Below, piece after piece: positions 18,309-26,206 of a stretch of DNA of 64,000 bases (position 1 is its first letter; each line of letters opens with the position of its first letter). The stretch comes from Nocardia sp. NBC_01730. GTDB lineage: Bacteria; Actinomycetota; Actinomycetes; Mycobacteriales; Mycobacteriaceae. The position numbers and the translations under genes were made by a program. The notes below the pieces were generated by a model. It made no database searches. It saw only the letters and a program-made list of their open reading frames with translations, and was not told the origin of the DNA. The DNA is taken from NCBI RefSeq assembly GCF_035920445.1, contig NZ_CP109162.1, positions 2,108,001 to 2,172,000 of the forward strand. The letters are read 5' to 3'.

Positions 18309-18937
18309 GTGACCGCTTTTCACCATGTTGTGATCGTCGGTGGGGGCGGTGCGGGCCTGCGGGCGGCCATCGCCATCGCGGAGCACAACCCGCGATTGAG
18401 TATCGCGATCGTTTCCACGGTCTATCCCATGCGCAGCCACACCGTCTCCGCCGAGGGTGGCGCCGCCGCAGTCGTCGGCCGCGCCGACAGCTTCGAAGAA
18501 CACGCATACGACACGGTCGCCGGCAGCGATTGGCTCTGTGACCAAGATGCTGTCGAGGCCTTCGTCGAGGAAGCACCGCGGGAGTTGCTCCAGCTGGAGC
18601 GTTGGGGCTGCCCATGGAGCCGCAGGCCGGACGGGCACATCGCGGTACGGGCGTTCGGCGGCATGACGAACAACCGCACCTGGTTCGCAGCCGACAAGAC
18701 CGGTTTTCACTTGCTGCACACCCTGTTCCAGACCGCACTGTCGTATCAGGACATCGTCAGGTACGACGAGTGGTTCGCCACAACATTGCTCGTCGACGAC
18801 GGCAAGGTGTGCGGCGTCGTGGCCATAGAACTGCCCACCGGACGCGTCGAAACCATTCTCGCCAGCGCTGTCATCGTGTGCACTGGTATCTGCGGCCGGG
18901 TGTATCCGTTCACCACCAACGCCAATATCGAGATCGC
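18309..18937 (+). pseudogene. Fumarate reductase/succinate dehydrogenase flavoprotein, 3' two-thirds deleted
   Basis: The first 210 codons are well preserved: [20 protein letters not shown] (FAD-binding), [19 protein letters not shown] (flavinylation/active-site region with the His), [20 protein letters not shown] and [17 protein letters not shown]. The family is about 570-590 aa, but similarity stops abruptly near 18937. The next codons, in another frame, belong to the iron-sulfur subunit, so a deletion of roughly 1.2 kb or more joined frdA-like to frdB-like sequence. No activity is expected. The start is an in-frame GTG at 18309. Confidence 0.8.
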
Positions 18938-19009
18938 CTCAACTACATCAAGGACTACCTCGACGGGACGGTGTCGTACCGGTGGTCCTGCCGGATGAGC
19001 ATCTGCGGC
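18938..19009 (+). pseudogene. Internal fragment of fumarate reductase/succinate dehydrogenase iron-sulfur subunit
   Basis: Immediately after the flavoprotein fragment, in a different frame, the plus strand reads [20 protein letters not shown] then SICG. This is the conserved segment before and into the [2Fe-2S] cluster of FrdB/SdhB (typically ALNxIKDxxDxTLxFRxSCRxGICGSCG). Similarity ends after the third Cys region. It is the other side of the deletion junction. Confidence 0.75.
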
Positions 19010-19092
19010 GTTGATCATCGTGGCCTGCTACGGCGGCGCTGTCATCGGCTCGAGAACGGCCGCTTACTTCCGTGTAGCACGCGGGACTAAAA

Positions 19093-19136
19093 GTGTGTTC
19101 CGCGCGACCCACCACTATGGATCGCGCGGAACACAC
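19093..19136. terminator. Strong bidirectional hairpin terminator candidate
   Basis: A perfect 15-bp inverted repeat (gtgtgttccgcgcga at 19093-19107 and its complement at 19122-19136) with a 14-nt loop. It sits between the end of the plus-strand fumarate reductase remnant and the end of the minus-strand terpene synthase gene, i.e. between converging transcripts. No long T-tract follows, as is common in high-GC actinobacteria. Confidence 0.8.
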
Positions 19137-19158
19137 CCTGCTTTGCCGACTGCGAGGC

Positions 19159-21168
19159 TTACGGCGCGGTAGTAGCCGGTTCGTCGGCCGGGTAGTAGAT
19201 CTCACGGCGCAGGCGTTCCAAGTCCGGCGCTGCGGAAGCAGAGATCTGCGTGTACCGATCACTCTGATGCCCTCGGAGCGCCACGCTTGTCATCTCGTAC
19301 ATCGACAGGTATTCCTTCCCCCGGCCCGACAAGCCGGGAATCATGCGGAAGAGCACGGGGAGGTAGCGGATCATTTCGTCGATCTGGGCGCGATGCTCGG
19401 CCACCTGGCGCTTCACCTGCTCGACGGCTTCGCGGCGGGTGCACCCGGTCTCGTGACGGACCGCCCGCACCAGGTTGTAGGGGACTTGGTCTGCCTCGTC
19501 CTGATCCAACCCCACCAGGTCGTTCTCCACGAAGGTCACCCAGAAGGCGAGCTCCTCGAGACGGCGGATCACGGGGTGGTTGCGCAGCTTCGACGGCAAT
19601 TCCCGGTCCTGATGCACCTCCATGCAGGCGATGGCGATTTCCATCCCACTGGTCGACATCCGCAGCGGCAGGTAGTCGGCCGTGGCGGGGATGTAGCCGT
19701 TGATGCGATGGTGCGCTTCGCGTTCGCAGGCTTCGAACCACTCCTCGAAGCTGCCGAGAAACCGCTCCTGCCAGCGGGTGGTCCGGCCCTCGCGCAGGCG
19801 CGGCCACAAACTCGCCCACGCCGTCGGGATCGCGCCGGGTCTCCACGGTGTCTCCGGGTCCTGGCGCAGCGTCGCCACCAGGCCACGCCTCAGCGCGGTG
19901 ACAGCTTCCGGGTCCTTCAGCCGCGGATCCTCGAAGAGGTCGTCCCACACCAAGGACAGCATGGCAAGGCCTGCGGTGGTCTGTTCACGGGCCGCGTCCG
20001 CCGGGGCCAAGATCTGTGCCGACTGTAACCGGAGCACTCCTGCCCATCGATGGTGGTGGTCGAACTCGGCTGGGGAGAGGACAAGGCCGGTGTCCACCAT
20101 CCAGCTACTCACCCATCGCGTGACCTCCGGCGGGAGCGCGTAGCGGTGGGCCTCGGGTGGCGGTGTCGCCGGTGGGAGGACCGCGGGACCAGGAGTTCGC
20201 CGATCGAGAATGGACCGGGCGTAAGCGATCATCGCGTGGCGGGCGCGCGAGTCAGCAGGCACAGCGGCGAGCTGACCGGCAGCCTGGTCCATGAATTCAT
20301 CGGCCATCGCCTGTGCTTCGTCCACGGCGCCCGAGGCGATGACAAGCTCGCGGGCGCGGGTGGCTTGCTCACCCGTCATCGCCCTGCGCAGCAGGCGTGC
20401 AAGGCTTTGGTCGCGGGCAGCCGCGCGGATCACCGGAAGTGTGTAGATGCCCTCGCGCAGATCCGTGTTGACGGGCTTGCCCATTTCGTCGGCGGTCGAG
20501 GTCAGATCGAGGATGTCGTCATACAGCTGGTAGACAAGCCCGAAGTGGCGGCCGAACAGGGCCAACGCCTCTTCCTGATCCTCGGGGCGGCCGGCTTGCA
20601 TCGCGCCAACTCGGCATGCCAGCGACAGCAGCGCCGCCGTTTTGCCGTCGATCGCGTCCAGGTAGGACTGCTCGCTGCGGGAGGCCACGTAGAGGTCGGC
20701 GGCTTCGATCACCATGCCTTCGCACATCTGCTCACTCGCGATCGCCCCCACGAGAACTTCGCGCTGGCCGAGTTCGGCCAGCATGCGCGTGCCCGAGGAC
20801 GTCACGGAGTCTCCACCCAATACGGCCATGTGCGATCCCCACACCGCGTTGGCGTTGGGGATGCCTCGACGCTGGTAGGCGTGATCGATGACGTCGTCGT
20901 GGTAGAGCGAGCCCAGGTGCACCAACTCCACCCCAGCAGCGGCGCGTACCGTACGGTCGTCGGCCGGGGCCGCGGGATCGGTAAGCAGGTAGTACGACAG
21001 CAAGGTCAAGGTGGGACGGACCAGGCGGCGAGCGGTGTCCACCCCTTCGTCGGTGAGTGCGGTCAGCTCTGGCCTGCCCCGGAACTGCACGGGTCCGAGA
21101 ACGTCACGGACGCGGTCCAGGTCCGCATCCAGGTGCGGGAAGACAGCGAAATCGATTTCACGTGGCAC
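19159..21168 (-). CDS. Fused polyprenyl diphosphate synthase - class I terpene cyclase
   Basis: A 669-aa two-domain protein. The N-terminal half (about 1-330) is a trans-prenyltransferase with both Asp-rich motifs: DDVID in ELVHLGSLYHDDVIDHAYQR with RRG after it, and DDILD in LVYQLYDDILDLTS. After a Pro-rich linker (GPAVLPPATPPPEAH) comes a terpene cyclase (about 350-669) with WDDLFED as the metal motif, ENDLVGLDQDEAD at the NSE position and a C-terminal RY pair (SDRYTQIS). It would build a C15-C25 diphosphate and cyclise it in one polypeptide. The third NSE position is Asp where Glu is usual. Fungal PT-TC fusions have the opposite order. The GTG at 21168 has AGGAG seven nt upstream; an in-frame ATG at 21192 is less likely. 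No encapsulin gene is nearby. Confidence 0.88.
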   Translation of the reverse strand: MPREIDFAVFPHLDADLDRVRDVLGPVQFRGRPELTALTDEGVDTARRLVRPTLTLLSYYLLTDPAAPADDRTVRAAAGVELVHLGSLYHDDVIDHAYQRRGIPNANAVWGSHMAVLGGDSVTSSGTRMLAELGQREVLVGAIASEQMCEGMVIEAADLYVASRSEQSYLDAIDGKTAALLSLACRVGAMQAGRPEDQEEALALFGRHFGLVYQLYDDILDLTSTADEMGKPVNTDLREGIYTLPVIRAAARDQSLARLLRRAMTGEQATRARELVIASGAVDEAQAMADEFMDQAAGQLAAVPADSRARHAMIAYARSILDRRTPGPAVLPPATPPPEAHRYALPPEVTRWVSSWMVDTGLVLSPAEFDHHHRWAGVLRLQSAQILAPADAAREQTTAGLAMLSLVWDDLFEDPRLKDPEAVTALRRGLVATLRQDPETPWRPGAIPTAWASLWPRLREGRTTRWQERFLGSFEEWFEACEREAHHRINGYIPATADYLPLRMSTSGMEIAIACMEVHQDRELPSKLRNHPVIRRLEELAFWVTFVENDLVGLDQDEADQVPYNLVRAVRHETGCTRREAVEQVKRQVAEHRAQIDEMIRYLPVLFRMIPGLSGRGKEYLSMYEMTSVALRGHQSDRYTQISASAAPDLERLRREIYYPADEPATTAP

Positions 21169-21625
21169 GCGGGCACTCCTGACTGGGTACATCGGTCATC
21201 TACATACACCGTCGATCAGTGAAATTTGACACCACCGATACGCGGAAGATATTGATATCGGCCAATTCTGACGTCACCGTCACTGAACCAGGCCGCGGGA
21301 GTTCATCGCGGACATCGCGCGGGTTGTTCGGCTCGATGATGATGTCGGCGTGTGAAGCGACGCAGACCGGGTCAGTGGCGGCAATTGAGCGTGAGCAACG
21401 TCGGAACCGTCTATCTGTCGGCTCGCCAGGGCGGAATCGTCACGCAGACGTGTCACCGATCCGCGCACCCGTTCACCTGGTGGTGGTCTCGTCGCGGCAT
21501 TCTGTAGTCGAGACAGGCGAGCCCGCCATTCGCCGGCTTTTTATGGGACTCCCTGTAGTCAGCTAAGGTTTGGAGGACAACAGTGAGAGTCCGAACAACA
21601 GTGACAGCAGGACGGTAGGCGCCCC
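21169..21625. other. Divergent promoter region with a possible 11-codon leader ORF
   Basis: 457 bp between the terpene synthase and desaturase starts. A GGAGG sits six nt before a GTG at 21583 that opens an 11-codon ORF (VRVRTTVTAGR) ending in TAG at 21618, only 7 nt before the desaturase start; it could be a leader peptide. Otherwise no supported gene; a 115-codon plus frame here has no recognisable content. Confidence 0.35.
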
Positions 21626-22879
21626 GTGGTATCGGAAAGTTCTACCGGTCGCGTGACGCAGGAATCTGCTTCCACGACGAGTGCGGTCGCAGATGCGGTC
21701 GAGTGCATCGATCCGGACCGGCAGAAAGCGGTGCAACTCCCTCCGATGTCGACGGCAGAGAGCTGGCTGCAGGTGACGTCTGATGCCGTCCCGGTGCGTG
21801 GCAGCGAGTATGCGATGCTGTTGCGTCGAGTGCGACAGGCCGGGCTGCTGGACCGGCGGTTGCGGTACTACGGTCGGAAGAGTGCGATCACCGCAGGGGC
21901 ATTGGCGGCCGGGTGGACGGCATTTTTCTTTGTCGGCGACTCGTGGTGGCAGCTGGGCACCGCCACGTTCCTGGCGGTGGTGTTCGCTCAGATCGCATTC
22001 CTCGGCCATGACGCCGGGCACAGACAGATCTTCGGCACCCGGCGAGCGAACTACCTGTTCGGTGTGATCGCCGGCAATCTCGGTATCGGATTGAGCATCG
22101 GCTGGTGGACCAGCAATCACAACCGGCACCACGCCCACCCCAACACCGAGGGTTCGGACCCCGACATCACGGGGGTGCTGGCCCATTCCGGCGATCGAGC
22201 ACGGACCGGAAAGGGTATCCGTCGGCTTATTTTCCGCTACCAAGCCTGGCTGTTCTTTCCGATGCTGTTCCTCGAGGCCGGTAGCCTGCATTACGCAAGT
22301 GTCCGCGCGGTGATGCGGTGGGCGATCCCACACCGCACCTGGGAGGCGGTGCTGCTCGCCGCGCACGCCGCCGGCTACCTCGGCGCGGTGCTCCTGGTCC
22401 TCTCCCCGGCCAAAGCGGTGGCCTTCATCGTTGTGCAGCAGGGCCTGTTCGGGTTCTACATGGGCTGCACCTTTGCACCCAACCACAAAGGGATGGCAGT
22501 ACTGGCGGTCGGCGACTCCACCGACTTCCTGCGCCGTCAGGTGCTCACGTCCCGTAACGTCCTCGGCAGCCGACTCGTCGACGCAGCCCTCGGCGGCCTG
22601 AACTACCAGATCGAACATCACCTCTTCCCATCCATGCCGCGGCCCAACCTGCGCCGAGCCCAGCCGATGGTCGCAGAGTTCTGCGCCGAACTCAGGCTGC
22701 CCTATTGCCAGACCAGCCTCCTCGACTCCTACGCCCATGCGCTGCGCCACCTCCATGCCGTCGGCCGGCTCACCCCACCGATACGGCTGATCGACCAGCA
22801 CACCGAGTCGGCGACGCGGTCGGTCCAACCGGGTGAATCCCACTTGGACACAACCACAGACAGAACCGAGAAAAGATGA
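21626..22879 (+). CDS. Membrane fatty acid desaturase (acyl-lipid/acyl-CoA front-end type)
   Basis: A 417-aa integral membrane di-iron desaturase. The three His boxes are present: HDAGH (in IAFLGHDAGHRQIF), HNRHH (WWTSNHNRHHAHPN) and QIEHH (GGLNYQIEHHLFPSMPRPNL); Gln in the third box is typical of front-end desaturases such as linoleoyl-CoA desaturase-like proteins. Four helices flank the boxes. There is no cytochrome b5 domain, so an external electron donor is needed. The GTG start at 21626 gives a long polar N-terminus. Introduces a double bond in membrane or storage fatty acids. Confidence 0.9.
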   Translation: MVSESSTGRVTQESASTTSAVADAVECIDPDRQKAVQLPPMSTAESWLQVTSDAVPVRGSEYAMLLRRVRQAGLLDRRLRYYGRKSAITAGALAAGWTAFFFVGDSWWQLGTATFLAVVFAQIAFLGHDAGHRQIFGTRRANYLFGVIAGNLGIGLSIGWWTSNHNRHHAHPNTEGSDPDITGVLAHSGDRARTGKGIRRLIFRYQAWLFFPMLFLEAGSLHYASVRAVMRWAIPHRTWEAVLLAAHAAGYLGAVLLVLSPAKAVAFIVVQQGLFGFYMGCTFAPNHKGMAVLAVGDSTDFLRRQVLTSRNVLGSRLVDAALGGLNYQIEHHLFPSMPRPNLRRAQPMVAEFCAELRLPYCQTSLLDSYAHALRHLHAVGRLTPPIRLIDQHTESATRSVQPGESHLDTTTDRTEKR

Positions 22880-22920
22880 GCTTTCAAGCGATCTCGCGAC
22901 AGAGCGACGACCTGTGGTAG

Positions 22921-23148
22921 CGGCTCTGCAGGTTTGAGGTGCTACCGCCATGCGCCAGTGAGGGCACCGGCAAAAGCCACCTTCTGATCGCGTTGGGTAC
23001 CGAGACCGCGATGGCCGGATATCGAGTGAAGTGCACGTTGGCGACCAAGCTGGTCAACGAACTTGTCGAGGCCGCCGACGAGAAGCAGCTGACCAAAACC
23101 ATCGCCCGCTACGACCGGGTGGATCTTTTATGCGAGCTCGGCATGAGT
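22921..23148 (+). pseudogene. IstB-like ATPase fragment (IS21-family remnant)
   Basis: The plus strand reads SEGTGKSHLLIALGTETAMA then GYRVKCTLATKLVNELVEAA and TIARYDRVDLLCELGM. This is the ATPase core of IstB (GPxGTGKTHLAxALGxxAxxxGYxVxFxTxxxLVxxLxxA), the helper of IS21-family transposases. The Walker B (usually LLxxDELGY) has lost its Asp codon and the remainder is gone. No IstA or terminal inverted repeats were found, so only a scar of the element remains. It overlaps the tail of the MFS gene on the other strand. Confidence 0.7.
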
Positions 23149-24395
23149 CGTGCGGCCCGGACGTCTTCGGCCGACGCTGCGGGCTCATGGTCGGACAAGT
23201 GTGTCCGTTTGGGCAGCAAGAGCGGGGTGGCGAGCAGGAGAACGCCAGACATGGTGATCGCGGCGAGCGGGCTGGTGAGTGTGGCGAGGATGCCCCAGAC
23301 CACCATCAGGGCAGCTTGTAGCAGTTTGCTGCTGCCGCTCCAGGTACTGAGGACTTGGGCAGCACGATCCGCGGGAGTGCGTTGCAGGCGTTCTGTTGCG
23401 TAGATCGGATTGAAGATGCCCATGCAGGTGATCAGCAGGCCCTCGACGATGATCACGGTGAGAAATCCGGGGATGCCGGGACGGATGAACGCGAGACCGA
23501 GTGGGAACAGCGATCGCAGCCAGCCGGAGACGATCATGACCCGGTGCCGGCCGTAGCGGGTCACGAGGCGGGCGGAGAGGCGGGCACCCACGAAGCCGCC
23601 GAGCGCCGGGATGCCGAAGGCAAGACCGTATTGCCAGGCCGGGAAGTGGTACTGGCCCAGCAGGAGGACGGACAGGAGCGGGACGGTCGCCATGATCAGG
23701 CCGCCGACCAGGATCGAGTTGAGGAACAGGCGCCGTAGTGCGCGGTCGCGGAGGATGAACCGCCAGCCGCCGAGAAAGTCGGCTCCGCGCAACCTGGTGG
23801 CCCGGTCGCGGGGTGCTGCGACGTCGCCTCCGCGGATGCGGAGGACCCCGAGCGCGGACAGCAGGTAGCTGAGGGCGTCGGCCATGACAGTGATGACCGG
23901 GCCGAGCAACCCGATGAGTGCGCCACCGAGGGGCGGGCCCACCGCGGTCGCCACCCAGCTCGTGCCCTCGAATCTCCCGTTCGCCACAAGGAGGTGATCG
24001 CTACGGACGAGATATTTCAGATACGCGCCAGATGCGGCAGTGAAGGCGATGCTCGCGGTCCCGGAGATCACCGAGACGACCAGCAGTTGGCCGTAGGACA
24101 GCAAGCCGAGGACGTACGCGATCGGAACACTCACCATCGCGACGAACCGGGTCAGGTCCATCGCGATCATCACCGGACGCTTGGCCCGGTGCTCGACCCA
24201 CGGCCCGAGCGAGACCGCGACAATCGCCGCGACGGCAAGCCCGACCGCCTCCAGAAGCGAAACGGCGAATGCCGGCGAATGCAGCACTCGAACCGCGATC
24301 AGCGGGAGCGCTCCGAAGGCAATCCACGTGCCGTAGGTACTGACGGCGTAGGCCGACCACAGCCAACCGAAACTGCGCCCCAACTGCACGTGCAT
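23109..24395 (-). CDS. Major facilitator superfamily exporter (MFS_3/EntS-like)
   Basis: A 428-aa protein with about 12 hydrophobic segments. The N-terminus FGWLWSAYAVSTYGTWIAFGALPL, the EHRAKRPVMIAMDLTRFVAM loop (motif A-like region) and WVATAVGPPLGGALIGLLGP fit MFS_3 exporters, which pump out siderophores, macrolides or other small molecules. It is divergent from a LysR-type gene 121 bp away, the usual arrangement of a locally regulated efflux pump. The last 30-40 residues are polar and the 3' end overlaps an IstB remnant, so the tail may have been altered. Confidence 0.88.
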   Translation of the reverse strand: MHVQLGRSFGWLWSAYAVSTYGTWIAFGALPLIAVRVLHSPAFAVSLLEAVGLAVAAIVAVSLGPWVEHRAKRPVMIAMDLTRFVAMVSVPIAYVLGLLSYGQLLVVSVISGTASIAFTAASGAYLKYLVRSDHLLVANGRFEGTSWVATAVGPPLGGALIGLLGPVITVMADALSYLLSALGVLRIRGGDVAAPRDRATRLRGADFLGGWRFILRDRALRRLFLNSILVGGLIMATVPLLSVLLLGQYHFPAWQYGLAFGIPALGGFVGARLSARLVTRYGRHRVMIVSGWLRSLFPLGLAFIRPGIPGFLTVIIVEGLLITCMGIFNPIYATERLQRTPADRAAQVLSTWSGSSKLLQAALMVVWGILATLTSPLAAITMSGVLLLATPLLLPKRTHLSDHEPAASAEDVRAARLMPSSHKRSTRS

Positions 24396-24516
24396 GCGAC
24401 TCCTCGCGACAACCGATGTTTGGCTCTCTGAATCACATCAGCCGCATCGTCGCGGGATCAAACAACCAACTCCCGGCGAGCCACAACGATCAGTTGGGCA
24501 TGCGTAAGCTGGAGCA
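24396..24516. promoter_or_regulatory. Divergent promoter/operator region, MFS exporter and LysR regulator
   Basis: 121 bp between the starts of the minus-strand exporter and plus-strand LysR genes. LysR-type regulators normally bind such shared intergenic regions and control both genes. No clear T-N11-A palindrome was pinned down by eye. Confidence 0.45.
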
Positions 24517-25485
24517 ATGGATACCGAGGCGGTGCGATCGTTCGTCCGCGCGGCCGAGCTCGGACAGCTGCAACACGCGGCCGACGAGCTCGGCGTGACA
24601 CAACAGGCCGTGTCGAAGCGGATCGCAGCCCTCGAGCGCGCACTCGACGTCCGGTTGTTCACCCGCACCGCCCGAGGGGTCGAGCTGACACTCGACGGCC
24701 AAGCCTTCCTCCCACACGCCCGAAACATCATCACGGGTGTCGATCGCGCCGTGACCGCGATCAGACCGGGCTCGCGGGCCCTTCGGATCGACGTTCTCGG
24801 CCTGCGATCCGCGCAGGCCGTCGTCCTGCACGACTATTGGCGGTCGCATCCTGAAACCGACCTCGACGTGGTGACCCTCAGGGTCGACGACCCGCGCGTG
24901 GCGGTCGCCGCCGTTCGAGCAGGTGATATCGACGCCTCGTTCCGCACGGTCACCGACCCGGCCGGGCTGCCGCGCGATGTGCAAATGATCCACGCGTTCG
25001 ACTCCCCGCTGGAACTCCTCGTCGGCCCGAGGCATCCGCTGGCCTCCGCACGAACACTGACACCACCCCAGCTGCGCAAGCACCGGATCTGGGTGCCGGG
25101 TATCGCGCCGCGAAGCGAATGGGCAGAGTTCTACGATCAGCTCGCCACCGACTTCGACCTCCGCATCGACGCCGCAGGCCCGAACTTCGGCAACGAGGTA
25201 CTCCTCGACATCCTCGCGGAATCCGCAGACGTGGCCACCCTCGTAGGCGCGCGTGACCGGTACATCTGGCCGACGAACTACGACCTACGCCGCATCCCGA
25301 TCGTGAATCCGACGCTCGCATACCCGCTCTCGCTCATCTTCCCCAGAACGAATCCACACCCAGGACTCCGGGCAATCATCAACCACTTCGGAAACCTGAC
25401 ACCGCTGCCCGAGACAGCCTGGCTCCCATCCTGGGCAAGAACACCACGCCGCAGCGACGGAGACATCGAACACACCCGACGCTAA
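24517..25485 (+). CDS. LysR-family transcriptional regulator
   Basis: A 322-aa DNA-binding protein. The N-terminal winged helix-turn-helix is clear: MDTEAVRSFVRAAELGQLQH, AADELGVTQQAVSKRIAALE and RALDVRLFTRTARGVELTLDG. The effector domain follows, with PGSRALRIDVLGLRSAQAVV and ELLVGPRHPLASARTL. It is divergent from the MFS exporter at 23109-24395 and is the likely regulator of that pump; the inducer is unknown. Confidence 0.92.
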   Translation: MDTEAVRSFVRAAELGQLQHAADELGVTQQAVSKRIAALERALDVRLFTRTARGVELTLDGQAFLPHARNIITGVDRAVTAIRPGSRALRIDVLGLRSAQAVVLHDYWRSHPETDLDVVTLRVDDPRVAVAAVRAGDIDASFRTVTDPAGLPRDVQMIHAFDSPLELLVGPRHPLASARTLTPPQLRKHRIWVPGIAPRSEWAEFYDQLATDFDLRIDAAGPNFGNEVLLDILAESADVATLVGARDRYIWPTNYDLRRIPIVNPTLAYPLSLIFPRTNPHPGLRAIINHFGNLTPLPETAWLPSWARTPRRSDGDIEHTRR

Positions 25486-25505
25486 CGGCCGCTGCCGTCA
25501 ACGTG

Positions 25506-25667
25506 ATGGCCGGCAACAGCTGGACAGACACAGTCCACCGGCCGGACGAGTCTCCCGCTCAGCGGCACGGCGATTCCGGGACCATCGTTATCCAGGTGCC
25601 CGACAACAACTTCGACACCGACGCCACCGCAGAACTCGCCGAAATCGTCCAATTCTTCAATGACTGA
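25506..25667 (+). CDS. Small hypothetical protein, 53 aa
   Basis: A short ORF starting MAGNSWTDTVHRPDESPAQR and ending TAELAEIVQFFND. It begins 20 nt after the LysR stop on the same strand. The acidic, Asn/Asp-rich tail (VIQVPDNNFDTDATAELAEI) reads like genuine protein, but no family was recognised and no strong ribosome binding site was seen. Confidence 0.3.
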   Translation: MAGNSWTDTVHRPDESPAQRHGDSGTIVIQVPDNNFDTDATAELAEIVQFFND

Positions 25668-25975
25668 CTCGCCGCCGACCAGCGAAGCCAGTGTTAAGGT
25701 GCACATGCGGCGGATCTCTCATGCGCGGATTTGTGTTGGTGCGCAAACATTTTCGCGAGGATGCTGTCGCACACAGGCACGCCGACGACGAACTCTGTTG
25801 TCACAGAGCCTGAGTAAGGCACGTCTCGAGTCGGACAAAGATTGGTTAGTGTGAGCAACAGTCACAGCCTGCCACCGCACTTTTCAAGATCACATGAGGC
25901 GATCCCATCCTCGAATCTCGTGCTCCTGCCTCTAGTTACAGCGTCAGCCGTGTCGGTCGCTGGTCTAGATCAAGA

Positions 25976-26176
25976 CAACGTGTACTTGCTCGTGTGCACC
26001 GCTTCTACCTCGAAGATGCGATCGCGCTCGAGCACTCGGTCAGGGCCACGATCGAGCACGGGCACGCGGACAAGCGAAGCTACGCCTGCTCTTCGGTCTC
26101 GTATTGATATCAGACCGAATCGCACCAGCCGTTTCGCATTCCGGTATTCCGGCTCCCCCTCGCCGCGGCCAGCTGA
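25976..26176 (+). pseudogene. GH172 (DUF2961) C-terminal remnant
   Basis: The plus strand reads VHRFYLEDAIALEHSVRATI, EHGHADKRSYACSSVSY, then a TGA in place of the expected Trp, then YQTESHQPF and decay. The DUF2961/GH172 signature is RxHIEDPIxFxxSIRxTIEHGHANxxxxDYSSVAYWYQTEPH, so this is clearly its C-terminal core. GH172 enzymes remove D-arabinofuranose or D-fructofuranose residues. The remnant lies 30 bp upstream of a DUF4185 gene, another D-arabinan-related family. Confidence 0.65.
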
Positions 26177-26206
26177 CCGGTTGGGCCGTGATCGAAGGGG
26201 ACGGCG

